NCBI GenBank assembly: GCA_027622975.1
Contig: JAQBVN010000023.1
Span: 1-39,166, forward strand
Direction: 5' to 3'
From: Bacteroidota bacterium
GTDB lineage: Bacteria > Bacteroidota > Bacteroidia > Flavobacteriales_D > Sanyastnellaceae
DNA: 39,166 bases
Shown piece after piece: positions 33,794 through 39,166 of the stretch. How positions within the stretch are numbered: position 1 is the stretch's first letter; each line of letters opens with the position of its first letter. The translations under genes and the position numbers were made by a program. Under the pieces are notes generated by a model. It made no database searches. It had not been told where the DNA came from and saw nothing but the letters and a program-made list of their open reading frames with translations.

Positions 33794-34300
33794 ATGAAGC
33801 AGCTCTTTTCCGTTTTCACCACCTCTTTGACGTTGTTGTTCGCAGGGTCTCCTGCTGTCTCAGCCCAATCCGCAACCACCCCGCCCTCCAGCAAGGCCGC
33901 ATCGGCCACGCATAGCGCGGGGGAGGCGACAGGACATTCAGTGAATGCGGACAGCATCTATCAACAAGTGGATCGGTTGCCGCGTTTGGTCTTGTGCGAT
34001 GGTGCATCAGACACTGAAATCCAATGCACGCAAGAGGGGATCATTCGGCACATGATGGATCAACTCGAATATCCCCGTTGCGCCAGACGAAAGGGCATCG
34101 AAGGCAAGGTGCTCGTGCAATTCGTCATTGAAAAAGACGGGACCCTCAACGATGTTCAAGTCATCAAACCCGTGCACAAGTCCTTGGACAAAGCGGCTTT
34201 GGAGGTGGTGGCCAGCTTGCCGCCATTCCTGCCAGGAGAAATGGGCAAGCAGCCGGTTCGGGTGGCCTACATGCTGCCAGTGCATTTCAAACTGAATTGA
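33794..34300 (+). CDS. Secreted protein with a TonB C-terminal domain
   Basis: The protein has 168 residues, with a signal peptide (MKQLFSVFTTSLTLLFAGSPAVSAQ), a Ser/Ala/Thr-rich linker, then a TonB_C domain: MMDQLEYPRCARRKGIEGKVLVQFVIEKDGTLNDVQVIKPVHKSLDKAALEVVASLPPFLPGEMGKQPVRVAYMLPVHFKLN in pattern, ending at the last residue. Conserved points are the YP, the GxV.V.F.I..dG, and ld..al.vv...P.w.PG. Unlike a classical TonB it has no N-terminal anchor helix with a Pro-rich spacer, so it may be a free periplasmic protein rather than an energy transducer. The ATG at 33794 is chosen because it starts the signal peptide. A CATGTTTG box lies 26 nt upstream. It converges with the TIGR03643 gene. 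Confidence 0.85.
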   Translation: MKQLFSVFTTSLTLLFAGSPAVSAQSATTPPSSKAASATHSAGEATGHSVNADSIYQQVDRLPRLVLCDGASDTEIQCTQEGIIRHMMDQLEYPRCARRKGIEGKVLVQFVIEKDGTLNDVQVIKPVHKSLDKAALEVVASLPPFLPGEMGKQPVRVAYMLPVHFKLN

Positions 34301-34345
34301 ACCCCTCGAGCCTGACCAGGACCTGGCACAGGAGTGGGAGGGAAT

Positions 34346-34606
34346 TCAAGTCCGTTGACCGGGCGCTCGAAAGCGCAGGGTGTCTTCGGATCGAAGGGCG
34401 CCGTGTTTGGTGGTCCTGCCCTGCACACGCTTACGCCACATGACAAAACTCTTGGCTTTGAGCTGATTTCGCATCAAAGCCCGGACGTCATTCTCCTTCA
34501 GCCCAAACTGCAATTCGATGGCTTCAAAGGGTGTTCGGTCTTCCCATGCCATCTCAATGATGCGGTCGATTTCTTGGTCAGTCAGTGGGTGGTGCATGTC
34601 GACCAT
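34346..34606 (-). CDS. TIGR03643-family small protein (DUF2805)
   Basis: This 86-residue protein matches the TIGR03643/DUF2805 family in motif order: HPLTDQEIDRIIEMAWEDRTPFEAIELQFGLKENDVRALMR, then LKAKSFVMWRKRVQGR and a Thr/Arg-rich end containing KH. The first 50 residues look like a helix-turn-helix (PFEAIELQFGLKENDVRALM), so DNA binding is possible. The function is not known to me. The ATG at 34606 is used; a second at 34597 (MHHPLT) is also plausible. It lies 15 nt downstream of the LVIVD-protein gene on the same strand and may be read through from it. The 3' end converges with the TonB-C gene. Confidence 0.85.
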   Translation of the reverse strand: MVDMHHPLTDQEIDRIIEMAWEDRTPFEAIELQFGLKENDVRALMRNQLKAKSFVMWRKRVQGRTTKHGALRSEDTLRFRAPGQRT

Positions 34607-34621
34607 GACAACAATCCACGT

Positions 34622-36802
34622 TCACTGGTGTTCCCCCACGAACTTCTTTTCGACGGAGCCATCGCTGTAGAGGATGATGACCAATTGATTCGAAGGTGTC
34701 CGTACCTCACGTCCCAACACGTCGAGCATGCCGAGGATGCGTCTTGACCCCAGGTCAGGCATTTCCACACCCTCAGTTTCTTCCACGGTCACTGTGAATT
34801 CCGTTCGCGAAGAAAGGCAAGGGGCGATGGATGACATCCGCCAATTGTAGAAGAAATAGTAGTAGTTGTATTGGTTGGGTCCGGAGATGGTCGTGCTGGT
34901 GATGCTGGCCAAGGATCCAATCTCGTAAGGGTAATTCACGTCGGCGCCATCGTCTTCCCGCCACAAGAAGGGCTCTGCCATTCCTGAACGGAGTTGGTAC
35001 CCTGAGCCGGCCGGGAGCTCAAAGTCCAGGGCAAACACGTTCAGGCCTGCATTCAGCTCCTGCGTGGCGGTGGCCATCACAACGCCTTCACTGTCCAGAA
35101 GTTCCAGAATGTGGTTTCCACCCGCTTCTGAGTATACATCGACAGATTCAAACAAGACGTCTTGGTAGGTGTCAAACACCATCCAATACCCGTTGTTGAA
35201 GTGATATTGTCCGTTGCCGAAGTCGGGCTCCGACTTGCCGCCCACCACTCCATATTCACCGTTGGAATTCGAAACCCAGACGGATCCATCCACGGTGAGG
35301 AAGGGCATGGTGTAGCTCTCATTGATGTCGAGAATTTCAGGTGATGTGGCAGTTTCAAACCAGTGGGCCCCTGGCTCGGCGACAAAGGTGACAGGGGCTG
35401 TGGTTTGGGTGGCGGATTGCATGGCCGGTGCCTCGATGTAGGAGCAAGAGCCGTCATCAATGGTGGCCACCTCCGCATAGTTGCAAGCCGCTGAATCGGT
35501 GCATCCGATGCAAAACAGTTCCTCACCTTCGCAGCCACCACATTCATTGAATCCCACACACGAACCGTCGTCTTCCATGGCCGACGGGTCGAAGTTGCAT
35601 GCCTCAGAATCCATGCATCCAAAATCACTCAATTCTCCAGAAAGGCGCAGCAAGAAAAGGCCCTCCTCGATGTGAGTGACAGCGATGATGCCTGAAGGGA
35701 AGTAGGGGTAGTTGGACCAAGTCCCATTGAATTGAGGTGCATCGCTCGAGGGATACACGTCGAAGAATCCCACTTCCTCAAGTTGGCCTTCACCGATGTT
35801 GGCGGCATTCAGCACCCTCAAGCCTGCCCGGTAATTCGATTGGTAGACCAAGGAGTCCCGCACGTACATGTTGTGGTCAATCGCACTCGTTTGTGACACA
35901 AACGTTCCAATCAGAGCAGGAGAACTCAGGTCAGACATGTCCCAAATGAAAGAGGTGGTGTTCACCCCCAATTGTTGTTCGTCCAATTCGTCGTTGCTGA
36001 TGAAGTAGGTATGGTCTTCTGTGAGCCAGCCTTGGTGTGTGTAACTCGCTCCATCATAGCTCGTAGAGCTGATCATGACAGCATCCGTTGGGTCGGTCAC
36101 GTCCACCACGGTCACGGTGTTTTCGTTGCAGCAAAAGGCAATTTCCTTGCCCTGATAGTTCACGTCTGGACCCTGGTAAGACACCACCTGGGCATCGTGG
36201 GTGTATCCATCTTCGGAGAATTCACCAATCAAAACAGGGTTGGTGGGATCGCTGATGTCCACAACATGCAGTCCTCCTTGAAATGTGTTTGTTCCGACCC
36301 CATAGGCACGCCCGGTCGCTTCGTTGATGACGATGTTGTGTGCATTACCCCAGCCCGTGTAGAGGGCGTCGGCAGTCAAGGTTTGAGGGGTCACAGCGAT
36401 GGATGCCAACGTCGTGAGGTCCACCACTTGCATGCCATGTCCGCTCGCTTCGCTGACGATGAAGGCATGGTTGTTGAACACTTTGATGTCGCGCCAGAGT
36501 GAGCTCGTGGTTTGGGTCGGGAGGTTGGCCACGAAGACAGGATTCACGGGGTCGCTGATGTTGACAAAAGCCGTTCCATTGGTGCGTCCAACAATGGCGT
36601 ATTCTTGGCCATCCACAGGGTCCACCCATCCCCAAACGTCATTCATGTCTCCACCACCGATGTCGGCGCCTGGAATGAAAGCCATGAGTTCCACGTTGCT
36701 GCAGGGATAGCCAGCAGCCATTCCATTCACACATGGCGATTGGGCATTCATCCAACTGGCCCAACATGCCAAAATGGCCAGGATTTCAAGTTTCTTATGC
36801 AT
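34622..36802 (-). CDS. LVIVD-repeat (choice-of-anchor B) secreted protein with T9SS sorting domain
   Basis: This is a 726-residue secreted protein. The signal peptide is MHKKLEILAILACWASWMNAQ. Residues ~35-395 are a LVIVD-type beta-propeller in the choice-of-anchor B style: repeated 'v.vvDISDPTNPvlIGef' units such as AFVNISDPVNPVFVANLPT and HVVDISDPTNPVLIGEFSE, with DHNMYVRD. Two GC(M/T)DSxACN...DDGSC Cys motifs follow (residues ~405-470), then a beta domain. The terminus (~680-726) reads LDVLGREVRTPSNQLVIILYSDGSVEKKF in pattern, a T9SS type A sorting domain, so the protein is exported by the type IX system and attached to or released from the surface. The ATG at 36802 starts the signal peptide and sits 3 nt after a perfect -7 box. 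Confidence 0.9.
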   Translation of the reverse strand: MHKKLEILAILACWASWMNAQSPCVNGMAAGYPCSNVELMAFIPGADIGGGDMNDVWGWVDPVDGQEYAIVGRTNGTAFVNISDPVNPVFVANLPTQTTSSLWRDIKVFNNHAFIVSEASGHGMQVVDLTTLASIAVTPQTLTADALYTGWGNAHNIVINEATGRAYGVGTNTFQGGLHVVDISDPTNPVLIGEFSEDGYTHDAQVVSYQGPDVNYQGKEIAFCCNENTVTVVDVTDPTDAVMISSTSYDGASYTHQGWLTEDHTYFISNDELDEQQLGVNTTSFIWDMSDLSSPALIGTFVSQTSAIDHNMYVRDSLVYQSNYRAGLRVLNAANIGEGQLEEVGFFDVYPSSDAPQFNGTWSNYPYFPSGIIAVTHIEEGLFLLRLSGELSDFGCMDSEACNFDPSAMEDDGSCVGFNECGGCEGEELFCIGCTDSAACNYAEVATIDDGSCSYIEAPAMQSATQTTAPVTFVAEPGAHWFETATSPEILDINESYTMPFLTVDGSVWVSNSNGEYGVVGGKSEPDFGNGQYHFNNGYWMVFDTYQDVLFESVDVYSEAGGNHILELLDSEGVVMATATQELNAGLNVFALDFELPAGSGYQLRSGMAEPFLWREDDGADVNYPYEIGSLASITSTTISGPNQYNYYYFFYNWRMSSIAPCLSSRTEFTVTVEETEGVEMPDLGSRRILGMLDVLGREVRTPSNQLVIILYSDGSVEKKFVGEHQ

Positions 36803-36805
36803 GGT

Positions 36806-36839
36806 CAAAAGTAAGGGTTCATGAACGTCGAGGTTCAAA
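36806..36839 (-). promoter_or_regulatory. Promoter of the LVIVD/T9SS cargo gene, 3 nt from the ATG
   Basis: On the minus strand: TTTG (36839-36836), a 22-nt spacer, then a perfect TACTTTTG (36813-36806). The ATG at 36802 follows after 3 nt, so the mRNA should begin at the start codon. Both elements fit the Bacteroidota -33/-7 form. Confidence 0.55.
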
Positions 36840-37132
36840 CCTGCGTTTTGCGCCATCCGTTGCATGGATGAAGGAGGGCCTGTGTGTTTTCAGATCAACA
36901 ACGAGCATTCGTCAACCTCGATCTTCTGGTCCCAAAGACCACAAATGAAGATGGATTGGCAAAGAATATGTGCAATTGACACGATAATTGGCCTTGGTGG
37001 TTCATTTATCAAATCATTGATTTAGAATGATTTAATATCGTTATGAGCATCGAGATGTTCATGAGTGAAATAATTTATTGTGAAAAGAACACGTTTGGAT
37101 TCAGAACATTGCCTCACCTAAAACCATTGGTA
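36840..37132. other. A+T-rich divergent intergenic region
   Basis: This non-coding stretch lies between the LVIVD gene (minus) and the small outer-membrane protein gene (plus). From about 36940 on it is clearly richer in A+T than the genes around it (for example the segment near 37010-37080). It must hold the promoter of the 37133 gene, but I could not pick a convincing TTG/TAnnTTTG pair. No RNA gene or repeat was recognised. In-frame codons before 37133 do not look like protein. Confidence 0.4.
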
Positions 37133-37570
37133 ATGAAAAAATTTGTTCTCTCCCTTCTTGCAGTAGCGACTGCAACTTTCTCTTTTGCTCAGGATGCAAG
37201 CCAGCCTCAAGGCTCTTGGTATTTGGGCACTGGGGATGCAACAACCTTGTTGAACGTCTTTTCTTCAGGTGTGGCCATTGCACCCACTGTTGGCTATGCA
37301 GTGGCTGACAACATTGTCGTGACCGCAGACGCCGGATTTGGCGGATCATTCGATGCACTCAATCTCTCCCTCGGAGGTCAATACTTCATGGGGGATTATT
37401 ATGTGGGCCTTGACTTGGTTGACCCGATCAACAACCTCGACTTGGGTTTGAATGCTGGTCGTTACATCGATTTCAAGGACGTGTTGTACGTGGCTCCACA
37501 GTTTAACGTGGACATGCTCCTGAACGATCCTAACCTCAGTTTTTCTATAGGCTTCGGGGCACGCTTTTGA
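37133..37570 (+). CDS. Small outer-membrane beta-barrel protein
   Basis: This 145-residue protein begins MKKFVLSLLAVATATFSFAQD, a clean signal peptide. The mature ~125 residues form short amphipathic strands with Gly-rich turns (GSWYLGTGDATTLLN, VGYAVADNIVVTADAGFGGSF, LNLSLGGQYFMGDYYVGLDL, LDLGLNAGRYIDF, SFSIGFGARF) and end in Phe, the standard barrel C-terminus. It resembles the small OmpA/OmpW-like 8-strand proteins of Bacteroidota, without a peptidoglycan-binding domain. The start at 37133 gives the signal peptide; the frame is open further upstream into the A+T-rich region. A terminator follows 48 nt after the stop. Confidence 0.85.
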   Translation: MKKFVLSLLAVATATFSFAQDASQPQGSWYLGTGDATTLLNVFSSGVAIAPTVGYAVADNIVVTADAGFGGSFDALNLSLGGQYFMGDYYVGLDLVDPINNLDLGLNAGRYIDFKDVLYVAPQFNVDMLLNDPNLSFSIGFGARF

Positions 37571-37618
37571 CATCTCAATCGTTGAGGTTCGACAGACATT
37601 CGAACCAACTCACATCCG

Positions 37619-37647
37619 AAACGGGGAGCCTGGGCTCCCCGTTTTTT
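37619..37647 (+). terminator. Terminator after the small outer-membrane protein
   Basis: An 11-bp stem, AAACGGGGAGC / GCTCCCCGTTT, with a 4-nt loop is followed by a T run (TTTTTT in total, partly within the stem). A textbook Rho-independent terminator, 48 nt after the stop codon. Confidence 0.92.
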
Positions 37648-37702
37648 ATGGGCCGTGGTTGGCCAATGAAATGCGGGACTGCTCCTGAAAGTGCATGGAC
37701 GT

Positions 37703-37718
37703 TTCAGCCGCGGCTGAA
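37703..37718. repeat. 16-bp perfect palindrome upstream of the tRNA-Ala fragment
   Basis: TTCAGCCG / CGGCTGAA with no spacer, 19 nt before the tRNA 5' end. It is in the place expected for the tRNA promoter. It could be a regulator or recombinase accessory site, or chance. Confidence 0.4.
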
Positions 37719-37737
37719 GGAACGCGGAACATTCAAT

Positions 37738-37786
<49 letters not shown>

Positions 37787-37836
37787 AACACAACTCAAGT
37801 CCCTCTCAATCAACCACTTTCGGAACGAGTCTTCTC

Positions 37837-38931
37837 ATGTGTGGCACAAAGTGTGCCCAGATGCATTCGTTTTCCATTCCAGTCTTGCAGCACAACAAGC
37901 AAGGCCGATTCTTCATTTCCTTTCAGCTCAACGGCAAGCGTCACCGCTACTCAAGTGGTCGAGCGTTTGACTTGGATGTTGACCCCAACAGGCTGCCATT
38001 GAGCATCAGGAAAGCAGCTGCTGAGGATCTGTGCTACCTCATCCACGGCAAACTCCGAGAAGGATGGGGTGCTGAAGTCGACAAAGACCAGATTCGAGCG
38101 CTCGATGCGGTGAGGTCTTTCACCGTTGATCCAGCCTTCACCACGATGTACACGAAGGCGCTGCAGCTGACTCAGCGAAGGTTCGTTGATTTCCTGCAGC
38201 GCAGGGGACTCCAGGCGCTCAAGCTGTCGGATGTCAAGGACTCACACCTCAGATCGTTCTTGGTGTCTCTCGACCTTTCCGTTTCGTCTTACAACCACGA
38301 ACTCAAGCACATTGCCAGCATCCTAAGCAAGCTCATGGCGCCTCTTGGATTGTCCAACCCTGCAGGGCTCATCAAGAAGAAGAAAGAGAAGCCATCGCTT
38401 CACAAGCCTTTCGACGATGTCCAAGCTGTCCTTGCAGAGATCCGTGAGTACAACGAGAATCTATGGTTGTGCTGCTTGCTCACTTACGGTTGCTTGCTGC
38501 GTCCACACCAAGAGATCCGTCAACTGACGTGGGGGGACTTCTCCGAGGACATGAGTTTTGTCTCGTTGTCAGGCCGCAGAAACAAGAGTGGACGGAACAG
38601 AATCGTCCCTCTAAACCCACAAATTGCAGTGCACCTCCTACGTGGGGGGCACACTGACAACATCTTCACAGGCTGCGAGACACCATACAACCCTGACTAC
38701 TTCAAGACGCTGTGGGGGAAGTACAGGAAGCGTTCTAAGCTCCTACAACCGAATCAAACGCTGTACTCATTCAGACACACTGGAGCCATCGAGATCTACA
38801 AGCGTACAGGCTCTCTGACAGTTCTGCAGCAAGCCATGGGGCATGCAAGCTTGGCTGTAAGTCTAGGCTATCTCAGGAACCTTGAGGTACCGATGCTGAA
38901 GGTGGAGGATATGCCTATGTTTGAATCATGA
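37837..38931 (+). CDS. Tyrosine recombinase / integrase
   Basis: This 364-residue site-specific recombinase probably integrates and excises the element it heads. It has an N-terminal arm-binding-type region (residues ~15-85, GRFFISFQLNGKRHRYSSG), a SAM-like core-binding domain (~100-175), a basic linker (KKKKEKPSLHK), and the catalytic domain. Catalytic residues are R222 (LLRPHQEIRQL), K250 (RNKSGR), R313 in YSFRHTGAI, H336 (MGHAS) and the nucleophile Y345 (SLGYLRN). The usual His of HxxR is Tyr310 here, a change also common in Bacteroidota phage/ICE integrases. The ATG at 37837 is used; one at 37861 (MHSFSI) is possible. Base composition seems less G+C-rich than its chromosomal neighbours. 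Its stop overlaps the next ORF (ATGA). Confidence 0.93.
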   Translation: MCGTKCAQMHSFSIPVLQHNKQGRFFISFQLNGKRHRYSSGRAFDLDVDPNRLPLSIRKAAAEDLCYLIHGKLREGWGAEVDKDQIRALDAVRSFTVDPAFTTMYTKALQLTQRRFVDFLQRRGLQALKLSDVKDSHLRSFLVSLDLSVSSYNHELKHIASILSKLMAPLGLSNPAGLIKKKKEKPSLHKPFDDVQAVLAEIREYNENLWLCCLLTYGCLLRPHQEIRQLTWGDFSEDMSFVSLSGRRNKSGRNRIVPLNPQIAVHLLRGGHTDNIFTGCETPYNPDYFKTLWGKYRKRSKLLQPNQTLYSFRHTGAIEIYKRTGSLTVLQQAMGHASLAVSLGYLRNLEVPMLKVEDMPMFES

Positions 38932-39166
38932 GTTCTTGTTTCGCCTGCAGCGGTAGGGCTAGCAGCAATGAATCTGAATATGGGCTTGAGAATTTCGCCT
39001 ATCCCATTTGTCGAAGTTGCCAGGACTATATTCGATCAAATGCCAACGAAACCACTACCCGCCAAACCGTCTGGCTCTGGATAGAATTGCAGAGTAGTGG
39101 ACCTCGCCATTTCCCCGGAGTTGAGTTAAGCGTAAGTGCCGATATTGACCACGAAACATGGCACAT
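38928..39166 (+). CDS. Small Cys-rich ORF coupled to the integrase (3' end outside window)
   Basis: The frame starts with an ATG overlapping the integrase stop codon (ATGA) and remains open for 79 codons to the window end. The visible start is MSSCFACSGRASSNESEYG; two CxxC pairs (Cys4/Cys7 and, ~25 residues later, CRSC in YPICRSCQDYI) form a likely zinc-binding knuckle. After that comes WLWIELQSSGPRHFPGVELSV. The coupling suggests a function with the integrase, for example an excision factor or a DNA-binding accessory protein, but this is only inferred. No family is recognised and the C-terminus is missing. Confidence 0.55.
   Translation, partial: MSSCFACSGRASSNESEYGLENFAYPICRSCQDYIRSNANETTTRQTVWLWIELQSSGPRHFPGVELSVSADIDHETWH

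Noticed and set aside
38841-38849. Second copy of GCATGCAAG (tRNA anticodon arm) inside the integrase gene, as a second att core
   Set aside because: Only 9 bases, fully explained by the conserved Gly-His-Ala-Ser codons of the catalytic domain.

Overview
The window reads as a chromosomal segment of a marine bacterium of the phylum Bacteroidota, probably close to Flavobacteriales. It is G+C-rich for that phylum by eye (I did not compute the value). The evidence is a TonB-dependent receptor barrel, a type IX secretion (T9SS) C-terminal sorting domain, Bacteroidota-only small families (DUF4295, DUF5723-like barrel, TIGR03643), few Shine-Dalgarno sites, promoter boxes of the Bacteroidota form TAnnTTTG, and a proteorhodopsin with a Brp/Blh retinal-forming dioxygenase. 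I cannot name the genus.

Layout. 1-5717: the end of an outer-membrane receptor, a small polytopic membrane protein, a secreted protein with dockerin-like repeats and a large secreted M14 peptidase. 5718-7195: a compact unit bounded by terminators, with a possible one-helix small protein, a two-helix membrane protein and a membrane-anchored PKD-like protein. 7229-9444: mnmH-selD, the two enzymes that make selenophosphate and put selenium into tRNA wobble uridines. 9535-11345 (minus): proteorhodopsin and blh, separated by a strong terminator, with a separate promoter for blh. 11533-16059: maf, divergent from a translationally coupled guaA / periplasmic-binding-like / hemF operon. 16070-19597 (minus): ftsK-lolA. 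19680-23100: rpmG-DUF4295, then ftsY-rimO-queE. 23084-26981 (minus): a PaaE-like flavin/2Fe-2S reductase, and a fused alpha-beta 2-oxoacid dehydrogenase E1 with a secreted partner. 27076-29268: a DapF-DUF4105 fusion. 29313-34300: a lipoprotein and barrel pair, kdsA with a coupled lipoprotein, and a TonB-C-domain protein. 34346-36802 (minus): a TIGR03643 protein and a LVIVD-propeller T9SS cargo protein. 37133-37570: a small outer-membrane protein. 37738-39166: the 5' half of a tRNA-Ala(GGC) gene running straight into a tyrosine recombinase and an overlapping small cysteine-rich ORF. This is the left end of an integrated element that continues past the window.

How the genes work together. Most of the window is core metabolism and envelope biogenesis: cell wall (DapF), LPS core (KdsA), lipoprotein traffic (LolA, FtsY, possibly DUF4105), chromosome segregation (FtsK), tRNA and ribosome modification (MnmH, QueE, RimO), heme and GMP. 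Proteorhodopsin plus Blh adds light-driven proton pumping with retinal cut from beta-carotene; the carotenoid genes are not in the window.

Three observations stand out. First, a TAnnTTTG-type box sits only 3-5 nt upstream of the ATG at seven genes, which predicts widespread leaderless mRNAs. Second, a cytoplasmic DapF is joined in frame to an internal signal/TM segment and a full DUF4105 membrane protein. Third, a tRNA-Ala gene is cut at its anticodon arm by an integrase-bearing element. All calls come from reading the sequence; no database search was run.
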